Below are positions 1 through 11,800 of a stretch of DNA of 64,000 bases, one piece after another (within the stretch, counting starts at the first letter, position 1; each line of letters opens with the position of its first letter). Position numbers and translations under genes: made by a program. The DNA is from Leptasterias polaris (lineage: Eukaryota > Echinodermata > Asteroidea > Forcipulatida > Asteriidae). The notes beneath the pieces were generated by a model. That model searched no databases and was not told the DNA's origin. It worked only from the letters and a program-made list of their open reading frames with translations. The stretch is from assembly GCA_037783415.1 (NCBI GenBank), contig JAZGTN010000011.1:1054001-1118000 (forward strand), written 5' to 3'.

Positions 1-339
1 GAACCTTAATATGAAGACGGCACAGTTGTCATTACGTCATGATGACGTCATCAGGTGTCGAATTACAAGGTTTTTAAAGTGAAAAAATGACCATCTCAAC
101 GAATATGAAAGCTATGATGTTCAAACTTGGGCATCTGATAGGGCAAGAGTGGGGAAACATTTGAAAAGTTAACGCCAAAATCGTACGACCTTAGCTTCCG
201 GGTCGTTACCCTGGGTCGAAGTTCGCGCTCGGTTTTTTTCCTTCAAAAAACAACTTTCGAGCTTATCTACGGAATAACTCAAGATTGAGATTGATTTGAA
301 CGTTGAAACTCAACAGATAGCTGAACCTTAGTATCAAGA

Positions 340-1460
340 CGACACAAACCTAATGACGTCATTGGGCATCGTATTACAATAAATCAAAGTTTAATATTTG
401 TAAAAATCATAACTCATGAAACATCTTTCGGATTTTGACAATCTACACATCATCGGATAGGTCGTTAAGAGCTTGACAAATGCTACACAGATCCTTTACA
501 ACATTTGAGCTGACTTCCGGTTCAAACCGGAAGTTGGAAAATTCAAAATATGTTATCGTATTCATATCTTTAAAACTATTGATCATTTCAGCATACTTTT
601 TGTATCAGGGTGTAGATCTATAAGCCTGCTTAAACTTTTGCACAGAGGTGACAGCATCTTTACCTTTACATCTGGTCGAAAAAGGACAATAACACACACC
701 TATCAGTTGACCCGCATTGACGACGCACGATAGCGTATTAACGTGTAAACAACCTTGCCCTGGCCACTCAAAATTTAAATTATGTTTCTCAAGCGTATTC
801 TTTTAGAAGTAGGTTCATTTAGGAATATATTTCGCATTGCATCACAGAGGTGGTCCATCTAATATTTGAAAAATTCATAACTGCTGAACCACACATTTGA
901 TTTTAACAATTCATACATCATCTGAAAGGTCGTAATAAACCAATCATAAGCTACACATTATGTGACCCCGTTTGACCTTGACTTCCGGTTAAAGTCGGAA
1001 GTTGCTTTTCAATGTTTTAAAAATCATGAATCCTGAACCACTTATTCAATTTTTATCATCTATACGTCAACAGAAAGGACAACGGAGACTTCACCAATGC
1101 TACCAAGCGTGACCTCTATTGATTTTGACATCCGGTTCATACCGGAAGTTAAAATTTATTATTTGAAAAAAATCATAACTTCTGAACCACTCATTGGTTG
1201 CTTATTTTCTGTAAATCATCAGTTTAAACTTTTGTAACTTAACCAACGCTATAAAGTGTGACCTCGGTTGACCTCAACTTCCGGTTCAAACCGGAAGTTG
1301 AAACTTTATATTTCAAAATATCATAACTTCTGAACCACACCTTGGATTTTTTCAATCTATACATCATCTGAAAGGTCTTCATAAACTAATCAACATGTGA
1401 CCCTATTTGACTTCGAATTCCGGACCAAACCGGAAGTTCATGTTTAATTTTTGAAAATTT
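340..1460. repeat. Degenerate ~150-bp tandem array with CCGGAAGT palindromes
   Basis: About five units each contain ATCATAACTYCTGAACCAC, ATACATCATCTGAAAGGTC, a TGACCYCRTTTGACCT phrase and then the palindrome CTTCCGGTTCAAACCGGAAG (511-530, and variants near 985, 1130, 1280 and 1420). ATGACGTCATGATGACGTCA at 34-53 also occurs in the element at 10130. Confidence 0.65.
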
Positions 1461-1709
1461 TGATATAAAGGTATAATGACGTTACATATTCATTCAATCA
1501 CTCACCACGAACACCTTGTTTTTGTAGTAAACAAAAACTGAATCTCTAGTTTTCCTTACATCTGGTGAATTATTATGATACATGCCAGGGCTCACCGATG
1601 ACTTCGTCCAGATAATATGGTTTGAAAATGGCAAAAAAATACATTGAAGTTCGTCGTGCTTGGGGCCGCCATCTTATTTATGATTTGCTGCCTGTTGATC
1701 GTGAGAAAG

Positions 1710-1927
1710 TCAGGGCACCCGGCTGATCTGCTAAGTCATAAATATGTATGAGGTGACGCCGCGCGATATATTGTAGCTTGAGACTTGTCCATCTAATGAA
1801 TATGCAAGCACCCGTGACGTTGCATATAGCTTCACAAGTTGCATGTTCATTGGTTGAGTGACGTAAGTTACCGCGCGACGTCACCTTATGCATATTTATT
1901 ACTTGGCAGATCAGCCGGGCGCCCTGA
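1710..1927. mobile_element. MITE with 54-bp terminal inverted repeats
   Basis: The left arm (1712-1765, AGGGCACCCGGCTGATCTGC...) and right arm (1872-1925) match at 48 of 54 positions when reversed. The ends extend to TC...GA. AGAAAG flanks the element on both sides (1704-1709, 1928-1933), a 6-bp target duplication. No coding capacity. Confidence 0.75.
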
Positions 1928-2399
1928 AGAAAGACTGTTGGTTATCGTGGACGCTGCGCGTAGCATGATTTTTTGGTCGGTCTCTCAGCATGCAGGCCAA
2001 ATGTTGTGATCAATGGTGTGCGCAAAGCCACAATACGGTACAAACAGAACGGGACAAAATAAATTACGACACACGAAAAATTTTGTCAGATATTGTTAGG
2101 AATGGATACTAAAACAAAACCTGATGTATTTTGTTGTAAATACTGGAATTTATTGTTGGCTTCTGATGACAAAATAATTTAATATTCAGCATTTTGGTCG
2201 AATTTAGTGCCGGTCGGTAAAAGCTTTAGCAAGGCTTAGTCCCGGTCGGGTAGCTCCGAGTGCTGGCAGGTCCGACCGGCACCGACCGGCGTAGTGACAA
2301 CGCTGCTAGTTACCATAATGCATTGCACGCATAATTTAAGTGTGTGTATTGGTTAGAACAGTGGTCACGATGTTAACATTTCATAAACATTTAGGCAGT
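1928..2399. other. Intergenic or intronic DNA, no gene seen
   Basis: No coding potential. GTCCGACCGGCACCGACCGGC near 2270 is a GC-rich imperfect direct/inverted repeat that stands out from the AT-rich surroundings. Confidence 0.5.
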
Positions 2400-3800
2400 G
2401 CTACACTACTGCTCTTCTTTGGTTCAAGTCATTCTCTCTGATAGACCATGGAGGTAGACAAAGTCAGTTTTCCATTCATAACAACTACATACATGTATCT
2501 CTGATCCAGTGGAGTATGAACCACTGCAAGGGTCCATTTTAGGTCCCTTGAGATTTTGAATTTACACATCACTATAACATGGACCTTCATCTACATGTAC
2601 ATGTATGTATGCTGATAATACACAGCTGTATTGTTCCTTTGACTCTACAATACCTCAGTGCTTGGAAGTTGCCATGGAGAAGCTGCAGCTGTGTATTACT
2701 AATGTTCATAATTGGATGACTTGCAACAAGTTAAAGATAGTCCTACTCACATTCAAGGCACTACATGGTTTAGCTCCACCCTACATAGCAAATCTGTTGA
2801 CGCCCCGTACGACAAGACCAGGCCTGAGATCTATCAGCAATACGCTTTATGTTCCTCGAACTCGCCTGGCCAGTTACGGGGATAGGGCTTTTTCCAACAT
2901 AGCACCAAGACTTTGGAATTCACTTCCTGAAGACCTCAGACAAATGCACACCATCACTCTCTTCCAGCAGAAACTAAAAACACACTTGTTCACGCTTGCT
3001 TTCCCAACAATTTGATAAATACTTTAACTTAACTTAAGCTTCTTCTAGACCGGCGCCTTTGAATGGTTTTCAGGAAAGTGCGCCTTACAAATGCTGTTTT
3101 ATTATTATTATTATTATTATAAAAAATGAGTTCATTGTGCTTGGTACATGTACTCCCCAAAACCTTAAGAAACTGCAACCAGTATCTTTGCATATTGGTG
3201 ATGCATGCATTGACCCAAGGGATTCCGTCTGCAATTTAGGAATCATGTTTGATTCACATGACAATGAGCAAACAAGTTTCCAATCTCTGCCAATCAACCA
3301 ATTTTCAAGTACCAAATATAAGGAGAATCAAAAGGTACCATGACAAGGATACTCTCCATCATGTTGTAAGAGCTTCAGTCCTCTCTCATTTTGACTATGC
3401 CAATCTTCTTTTAGTTGATGTTACGTCATAATGAATCGGACAGAATTCAAAGACTACAATATAGTACAAATTGTTGGGTGTTTTCCACACTCTTGAGAAA
3501 ATAACCCCAGCAATCAAGAATTTTCATTGGTACTAATTACAATGAAGAAAATTTATTCATTTGAAACTTTCTCTTTAAGGCTTGAACAAAACTGCTCCAA
3601 GATATATTTTCAAATTACTGTCATATTGCACTCCTCCACATTTTCTACTTTGGCCCACACTCGACGTTAATCACTTGAATGTTCCCCCGTAGCAAACAAA
3701 GTTCTGAGTCATAAAGCTTCCAGATTAGCTGGACCAATTATTTGGAACAATCTTTCTCCTGTCCTTGACTCTTTCAATGCCAATATCGTACATGTACGAT
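2400..3800 (+). mobile_element. Degenerate CR1/L2-like LINE, interrupted by a second LINE
   Basis: Plus-strand frames decode broken RT: PLQGSILGPLRF near 2522, MYADNTQLYC at 2605 and HNWMTCNKLK to about 2740. The same protein resumes at about 3122 with NEFIVLGTCTPQNLKK, IDPRDSVCNLGIMFDS and IRRIKRYHDKDTLHHVVRAS. The gap is filled by another LINE tail. Frameshifts and stops show it is old. Confidence 0.75.
2741..3120 (+). mobile_element. LINE 3' fragment nested in the older LINE
   Basis: The segment encodes LTFKALHGLAPPYIANLLTP, RPGLRSISNTLYVPRTRLAS, RAFSNIAPRLWNSLPEDLRQ and KLKTHLF, followed by a 3' tail ending in about nine ATT triplets. It is a 5'-truncated insertion, because the host LINE's reading (NKLK ... 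KNEFIVLG) continues on either side of it. Confidence 0.75.
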
Positions 3801-4158
3801 CTATTTTTGTGTACTCAAAAAGTGTCATCAACCGTATTGCACATTTGTGACCCATAATATGTTATTACGAGAGGGCATTATCACTCAAGAAATAGTATTG
3901 ACTATGGGATGTACCAAGGCAGGAATCAGCAATATCGGTTTTGTTTGGTGATTTAATTTTTTTTTAACAGAATATCGAAAAACCTAAAAAAGCTTGGCAC
4001 TTTAGGTTCAAAACACGATAAGCGGGCACTGAAAGAGTCAAGGAATCTGTTAGTTTATCTCTATTTTGTAAAGCTCTTACATGTAAGACTCACCTCTATC
4101 CATGTTAATTTCCATCATGTGGGCTATGAGATTTATGCAATAGCGCCTTGTAAAATGT

Positions 4159-4869
4159 AATAGACTGTGCAAGTCTCGCGCGTATCCGAACGAGAAAACA
4201 CGTCAAACGAAGAACATTTTTATTTCTGAAATTAAATCTTTGTTTTAAATTATATCTCACGACAAAATCTGAACAAAAAAAATCAATCATTACAATTTTA
4301 TGAAAGGTTTTAGTTTTTGAAAAAACAAATCACAATAATGTGTATATTAGGTATTTTTGTAAAATAAAACTCTGGGACAAGGATGCTTATTTGATGTTAA
4401 CTTTTTAGAAACCCCTTACGCGGATTCGTGAAGGTCAAACGGGTCTTAAATGGACCCGTATCGCAGTTTAAAGAGGATGCTGACGCCTCAACAACCATAG
4501 ACTGCAATGAAAAGGGTTTGCTTTGCAATTACAGCATCTGGCGATTATAATTGCGCATCCAAAACAAGCGTTTACGTAAGTTTTATGATCGGAGGCGAGC
4601 ACAAAATTCTTAATTTTTTGCAATAACCGGAAGCTGAGGTCAAGTTTAATTCTTGGGTTTTCTTCGTTATATTGTTGAATTGGTTTTACTTTCATATTTT
4701 GTTATCACTTAGTATTACATTCCCAACAACATGTATACTTTTCTAGGTCATAACCTACGTTAAACTAAAATAATTGACGAAACAAAATCTCGCCCACGTA
4801 AAACTCCATATGGTTGGGACCACTATGGTCTCGGAAGTTCGAATGTGCGCGAGACTTGCACAGCCTATT
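4159..4869. mobile_element. DNA transposon-derived element, TIR family 1 (711 bp)
   Basis: Terminal repeats of 33 bp (left AATAGACTGTGCAAGTCTCG...) match at 29 positions. The interior is AT-rich without a credible protein. The same terminal sequence bounds a 149-bp element at 35703-35851. Confidence 0.65.
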
Positions 4870-6014
4870 GTCATGTTATGTTATGTTTGTGCCTGTCCAA
4901 TACCAGCTTCTACCATTTACAGAATGTTTGTTTGTTGAGCGTGAAAGTGCTTAGTGTGTACCATACATGTAGAACAAGGACCAGACTTGCTCTATGGTAT
5001 GATGTATACTGCATATAGCAGAATCTGGTCAGGTTTTTTAACTGATATTATTTGTACATCGTACCTGCCCGTTAAACCATATTCCCTATACTGTCTGGAT
5101 TAACAAATCAATAGCTCACTGTGCGAGATAATTGCTGAATAAAAATTGAATAAATTGCAGCTGTCACCACAGCTGTAGGGCTTGAGCCTGTTGGTCCATC
5201 CTCTATCTGTGCGCATGATGCACATTAACACGGATGGCTCTTTATTAAGGATCCATGTCTGTAAATCCAATATCCCAGTCTTCATCCACAATGTCTTAAC
5301 TTAGATTTCAAATGCAAATCACATCTTAGGTATCAGTAGTTCGGTTGAAAGTCTGTTTTCATAGGCACACCACCTGTGTTTTGGGTGGAAATCTTTTTCG
5401 GTCTTTCTCTCTTTTATCTGGAATTAGTTCCCCTGCAGAACGTGATAAGAAGGGAAAAATGTTAAGCATAAAGTCAAAGCATAGATGTTATCTTCAAGAG
5501 AATGTCTTTGTTTTGTTAGTTTCCACCTGAAAGTAATTTTATTTTAAAGTGAATGATACTACTAACAACCCTGCAGAGAAATAGTTCCATCTGAAATATT
5601 GTCAAAGACAAGTGATGGACTTTGAACATTAAAGACCCCAAATCACTATTGTCTGTTTTTATTGCCGCAGTCAAAATAAGTGCGCACAAAATTCCTGACA
5701 AAACATGCGCCATTTTGCGTTGTATTCACTCAAATGTGATAAAATTGAAATGTTCACAATATTATGAATTTCTGGTAATGAATTGGAACCAAGGATGCCT
5801 CATACATTTCATAAGTGAACTTACATGTGTATCACCAGCGTTCTCCCTTAACACTGGTCCACTGGCCAAATGCCAGTTAAAACATCTTAGAAATAGTCAA
5901 AATTCTCTTGTGGTGAAACGCATGCCAATTGAGTTTAAAGTACGAACTAGTAAAAAAGATGATGGACTTATTAGTGATATGCCAAGCTTACTGGCCCCGC
6001 TGGCTAGTCACTGA
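4870..6014. other. No gene seen
   Basis: Short frames on both strands (up to 130 codons at 5622-6014) have no recognisable protein. The right end holds SINE-flank sequence. Confidence 0.5.
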
Positions 6015-6330
6015 AAAGGTTAAGGGCAAACCCTGATCACTGTAGCTCACAAGCCTGAGGAGACCTGTAAACGAAGGTACTTGCATGTGAACTAGAAACA
6101 CCTGGTTCAACCCCCACTCTTCCATGATAAGTGTTCTGGGTTCTTTCCTGTGCACTACCAATTCTAGTACACAGGACCTACGGCTTAATGTCCCGTTCGA
6201 AGGACAAAGCAATACAGGGGTAAGTTGTCACAAGTGCCGTGACTGGGACTCGAACCCACACTCTGCTGATCATAAACACCGGAGCTTGAGTTCGGGGCTC
6301 TTAACCGCTAGGCCACACACGCTACAAAAA
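6015..6330 (-). mobile_element. tRNA-derived SINE, family A
   Basis: A reverse-oriented copy. The B box (GGACTCGAACCCACACTC on the plus strand) is at about 6245 and the A-box end at about 6300-6325. The body with GTGTTCTGGGTTCTTT is near 6130. The tail side is diverged. Confidence 0.65.
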
Positions 6331-6494
6331 ACATGTTGGTTGTAAGCTGTTATGATTTACAAACTAGAGGATGGGAATTAATTTACAATTTACTCCTCCA
6401 AAAACCAATAATGTTCTTTCCCTTAAATTGAAATGGACAGTAAAGCACACAAAATGTTTAATGCCTTTAAAAAAATAATAATAATAATAATCTC

Positions 6495-6582
6495 TGTGAA
6501 GGGTTACAGTGTTTTCCCTGTCGTACCATTTCCATTTCTGTGAAGGGTTACAGTGTTTTCCCTGTCATACCATTTCCCTTCT
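6495..6582. repeat. 43-bp tandem duplication
   Basis: CTGTGAAGGGTTACAGTGTT plus TTCCCTGTCRTACCATTTCC occurs twice in a row, followed by a CT-rich run. Confidence 0.75.
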
Positions 6583-6949
6583 CTGCTCCTTCTCATTTCT
6601 CTCCTACTTTCTCTCCATCTTGAGTGCATTCCGGTTATATTATTTTTTCTCCGCTTGTCCTTCAAAAAACCCTCTCTATAATTCATTATCATCAAAATGT
6701 TTGTCATGGTCTTCCCATGTTCTCATCTCGTGAATTGCTTGCACATGGCTACATGTTTGATTTCACTCTTCCCTCTATAAACAGTGAATTGCTGCACAAG
6801 TGCCAGTTGAAACAGCTTGATAGTCAAACTATTGGCTGTGAGTGTGAACTCAGGAGGCTATTTTCAGATGTGAAAATACTAAGTGACAGGAGAAATGGCG
6901 AGCTCATTTGATTTGGCGAGGGAAAGAAAAATGTATTTTAGCAAACACT

Positions 6950-7330
6950 GTAGATTCGTGGGCTGAGCCTATTAAAATCAGCCTGCTCACAAATATTTTA
7001 GGATGGTACTGGCTTCCTAATCATCAACCTATCATCTTCAAGTTGTTAGTAATATTGCGTATAAAATGCATGAGTAATAGCACTCCTTCTTTATCTCACT
7101 GAAAGCTTGTTACAACTTGCCAGCCGAATGGCACACTTCGTCCCAGCTCTGATACCAGGATTCTCACAAAGCCTCAAACTAGGTTTTCTTCATCTGCCAA
7201 AGGTTTTGATGCAGCTTGCAGCTGCGAGAAACTGTTGGAATAATCCTCCTTATGAAATCCCTCTTGCCATATCTCTTACTGAATTCAAAACATCGTTCAA
7301 AACTCACCTTTTCTAGACTTACATGGTATA
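6950..7330 (+). mobile_element. LINE 3' fragment (CR1/L2-like)
   Basis: Broken plus-strand frames give GWYWLPNHQPIIFKLLVIL, PGFSQSLKLGFLHLP, AAARNCWNNPPYEIPLAISL and FKTSFKTHLF. These match the LHWLPVxxRIIFK, WNxLP and FKxxLKTHLF blocks of the intact copy at 21258-23126. Confidence 0.7.
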
Positions 7331-7987
7331 GTTTTACTTTTCTTCTGTTAACTTGTGTTTTGCCTTTAAGTAAAAAAAAAAAAAAAAGATTTTAATGTCA
7401 AATTTTCTTTAACGTTATTGAAATACCCAGTTGCTTTTAACTAAAAACTTGATTTCTGTATTTTTTACCTTTTTTTTAATTGTAAATTGTTGCAGTTCAT
7501 CATGTGGCTGTTCATGACAAGTTTGTAAATAAACCATTCTATATAATAAATACAAAGTGGGATGATACCTTTTGTGTAACACAATGCTATACATGTAAGT
7601 GCTTGGAGTATTATTTATTATTATTAAGCAAAGATACTTAATCCAGATGTCTGTGAAAAAAAAATCTTCCTTACAACATCAGAAAATCAACTTCAATCCA
7701 AGTTCAAATCTCCCGTACAGTAACGCCCTTCCTGTTCTCAAGAGCTTATTGTATGATGCTGTGAGCAAGGATGAAATAAGTTTGATTGATCAGTTAAACT
7801 GTCAAAAATAACTGACACTTTCTTGTTATCACACTATCAGCTTTAAGTTATTGAATTCATTTTCTGAGTTCATCGTTTGGTAGCTCTTTGGATCTGTGTC
7901 AGTGGGTCTTTGCTCCAATGTGGATCGGTTAACACGAATCAACATTGTTTGCCTTCCACATCAAATAATTTAACTTTTTTGAGAACC

Positions 7988-8395
7988 TGTGGCGTGTTGT
8001 AGCCAAGCGGTTAAGAGCACTTGACTCAAGCTCTGGTGGTTCTGACCAGCAGAGTGTGGGTTCGAGTCTTGGTCTTGACACTTATGTCCTTAGGCGAGGC
8101 ATTTGTCTATTATTGCTTTGTTCTTTGGATGGGACGTAATGCCATGGGTCCTGCACGTGAAAGAACCCAGTACACTTATCATTAAGAGAAGGGGGATCAC
8201 CCCTGTGTTTTCTGGTATGGTTGGCTGCAGAATGTGCCACAACACCTTGTAATCCTGTACAAGGCGCTATGTAAATAAATGGGTCGTACATGTACATTAC
8301 AAGCATAGCTCCAAATATTTTGTAGAAAAAATAAGACACCCTTGGATGTGATAAAATGCTACACAAGAACTGCATTCTATTGTTATTATTATTAT
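7988..8395 (+). mobile_element. tRNA-derived SINE, family A (near full length)
   Basis: The head has tRNA-like A and B boxes (GTAGCCAAGCGGTTAAGAGC and GGGTTCGAGTC). The body carries the conserved AAAGAACCCAGTACACTTAT and AGAAGGGGGATCACCCC blocks, and the 3' tail ends in TTATTATTATTA. The same body occurs at least six more times in this window. Confidence 0.75.
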
Positions 8396-8445
8396 TACTA
8401 CTACTATTTTATTATTATTATTATTTTATCATTGTTATTATTCTG
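8383..8445. repeat. ATT/ACT microsatellite
   Basis: TTGTTATTATTATTATTACT and following triplets mark the 3' tail of the SINE at 7988. Confidence 0.8.
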
Positions 8446-8560
8446 TGGTGGCTCTTTGGTTTTGTGTCTGGTGTTCTTTGCTGTAACATGTATGTGTGAT
8501 TGGTTTAAGTGATAGTTTAAATTTAGAGCTTTTTTTTTTTTCTTTTTTTTTTAATTACAG

Positions 8561-8862
8561 AAAATTGCTGACCTGGCCCATGATTCCCAAGCAGTGGGTA
8601 TCGATCGCCCACCCATGCACAAAGAAGCCCACAGCTTTGAGTTACCAGCTCACCAAGGGGCCTCGTTGAAGAACATACCTGGGAATTATGAACCGGACAT
8701 GCCCCCTCCCCGCGATGGACCAGGCGAGAATGGGGTACCGGTCAGAACCGGTCCAAGCGAGAAAGAGGCAGTCGAGAGGGGTATAAGGGAGTACGGTTTT
8801 AATCAATATGTCAGTGATAAGATATCATTGGACCGGAACATACCAGATCTAAGAAACGCCCA
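8561..8862 (+). CDS. GALNT7: GALNT7 exon a (stem region)
   Basis: The exon starts after a pyrimidine tract and ACAG at 8557-8560, in phase 0, and ends at donor CA|GTAAGT. It encodes 100 residues plus two bases of a split Gln codon. The segment is rich in Pro and Gly ([18 protein letters not shown]) and ends with [20 protein letters not shown], matching the end of the vertebrate GALNT7 stem (EFGFN, SLDRSV, DLR). The first Met in this segment is at 8615-8617, but the open frame reaches back to the acceptor, so translation should start in an upstream exon. A long inverted-repeat element begins about ten bases after the donor. Confidence 0.92.
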
Positions 8863-11800
8863 GTAAGTATTTCTTCATAAAGTGGAAGGGAAATGAACAA
8901 TTCAATTTTGTGATGTACTCATTTTCCAATAGAAAGAGTCCTTATGTGAGTGGGGGAAAAAATCACAAGCCTCTAACCCCATGTTAAAATGGTGTAAATT
9001 GTCATTGTATTTTATACCCTCCTGGTGCAAAATCTGACCACATCCAGAACATCTGATGACATCATGGGTCTGAACATTTTTGTATGGGGATGTTGTGGTT
9101 CATAAAAGACTTTTTCAGTGCGAAGTTTGAAACATGATGTCATTGGACTTCAACAACTAAAGAATGTTTACATTCCAAGGAGGAGTTGTTGGTTGGTCAA
9201 AATGTCAAATTCAATGCTGTTTTGATTAAATGTTATTGAAAGTCAGGAATGAACCAAAACATCCCCGTACAAAAATGTACAGACCCATTTTTCTCAGAAT
9301 GTTTTGGATGTTGACAAATTTTGCACTGGAAGAGTATCTGAATACAATGGCAATTTACACCATTTTAATGTGAGTTAAGAGACTTGTAATTTTTTCCCCA
9401 CTGACATGAAGACTCTATTTGTTGGAAAATGAGAACATCACAAAATTAAATTTGTCATTTCCCTTCCTCTTTAAGACAAGACATGTCAGTAGAAAGGAAC
9501 CGCAAAATTAAATGGGAAGAGGTCTCTGAGGAATTGTTGGGAAAATAACAGACACTGCACATCATGCATGAGATTTGATTTAAAGAGTGTTTGAAGTCCC
9601 CACACGTAAATTCTGCCTCCGGTGACGAAGCCCTTAATAACCGCCAGGGAAGTGAGAAAGAAAAACATTCTAACTGAATGGAAAACTTGCACAATTAATT
9701 CCCTCGTGCCTTTCATCAGTGTGCATGAGTAGAGATCCTATGGGTATTTGGAAACATGTTATATGTTTTGACAACTTAATACTCCTTCCTCTTCATCAGT
9801 GTCAGACATTTTATTGTGGCCTAAACTCCTTGACACCCCTTAGCAGTGTTTATGCATGAATTTCGTTTTTGAAGAAATAAGATACAGCTACTTTGTAGGT
9901 GTAAGGATGGAGCAGCTAGGAGGCCAGGGTGTAATAGTGTTTGGATAAGAAGGGTAACCTTATCCTGGCTGTGTGTCTCAATCTACAGCTAAATGTAATT
10001 GGCAGTTGAAAGATTACTTTTTTTACACGGTTGAGAGCTGTGCTACATTAAAGGTGAAATTGGGCAATTCCGCCTTGAACGCAGGTAACAGAAATCTCGC
10101 TCTCTGAATGGTAATCTTTTTTTATATTTAGCTGTTTCGCAGCAAGCGCAGCGAAACAGCTATTGTTTTTGTGTTAGTTTTTGTTTTTATTTTTTTTTAA
10201 ATTTGTCTGTTTCAGACTTCCGGAAGTCATTGAAATAACGCACAATTCGTTCTAAGCGGCCTTTTGCATAGTTCCTAAAGAGCAATTGCAATGAAACTTT
10301 CAGTGATGAAAGGCATTGGTGCAAGGACTGTCCTAAAACAAATTCGTCATGATGACGTCATCACCTGTCACGTGACGTCATCTTAAAGATCTACTTCAAC
10401 GATAATTGAGAAATAAAACAGATTTCTTAATCTCATACGTAATGTTATTAAGTATTCTGAATTTGTAGATTGGATTGTTTTACACCAATATTTTTTTCGT
10501 AATTTTAACTGAAAAAATTAAACCTTTCTTGGGGTTTTTAAAAACTCGCGCGCTTCCATGGCTCCCTCCATAGGCACTGTGCTTGTCCAATACTATAGCA
10601 CTTGCATTTACGCGCACCACAAACCCACTATAGGATACGTGCGTGAACCAGCGAATGATGACGTACTTGTTGGGACGGGAAACCAGGAAGTAGCGAGGTG
10701 TCGTGTGTTTACACGGTAACTATGTATGATGATCTCATTATTCGAAGACATTCACCAAGTTAAGACGAGATAATTTACCGTCCTGAACTCATGTGCTGTC
10801 GGTGGATGTACTCGGAACACAAATAAGAATCCAGATGTGAGTTTTTTACCGATTTCCAAGAGATCCTGTCCAGAGAAGGGGGTGGGTTTCGTGACCAACA
10901 CACGGAAAAACTTCACGTTGACAAAATGGACAATGATTTGTAGTGCCCATTTTACAGACGACTGTCGGGATTCAACATCGCAACTAAAACAACAGGCTTA
11001 CGCCAGGGTCAATTCCAACCATGAAAGCGCCAACTACAGTGCCATCACATGCTTCACAAACGGAGAGTCAGACTGGACAGGCACAGAAGCATCAAAACAT
11101 ATACTTCTGTAGTAGCATAATGTTTGTTGATAATAAATAGCCACAGGTTTCATTCAAACTGGTCATCACAATATCACATCAAGTTTGTGAAAAATGCAAA
11201 ATTAAACAAGTGGTATTCACACCATCAGCACTGGTGTTTTGTGGTAGCACTTTGATGGCTTCGATAATCTGCTCATAAACACAGGGTGTTTAGATAATCT
11301 TCCAAGTTAGCTGGTGGACAGTACAAACGAACTATTCAAACCTAATCTCCCCACTCCAAGCTGTGTACAATTGGGCTTTGTTAAGATCTCGTTTGTACTC
11401 TTAACCTTTTGAGGAATCCTAGATGTATTACAACTAGATCATTTAAATAAAAAACAGTGACTGCTTAATTGGCAGTTTGAATTTTCTAGATAAATGCTGT
11501 TTCCTACAGCGCCATTTCAAATGCTAATGGTACAAAGCCCAATTGTACACAGCTTGGAGTGGGGAGATTAGGTTTGAATAGTTCGTTTGTACTGTCCACC
11601 AGCTAACTTGGAAGATTATCTAAACGCCCTGTTACGTTGACGTTAATGGAAATATATAAGTTCGCGATCCTCTGCGGCCAGTGGCTCAAACCTACATGTA
11701 TATGGTTCGGCAACTCCCCCAGCTTCATCAACGCCCTCTTCGTCTTCGGAGGAGCTCCCTCAACCGTCAGAGCTATCCTCACTATCAATACTATCATATG

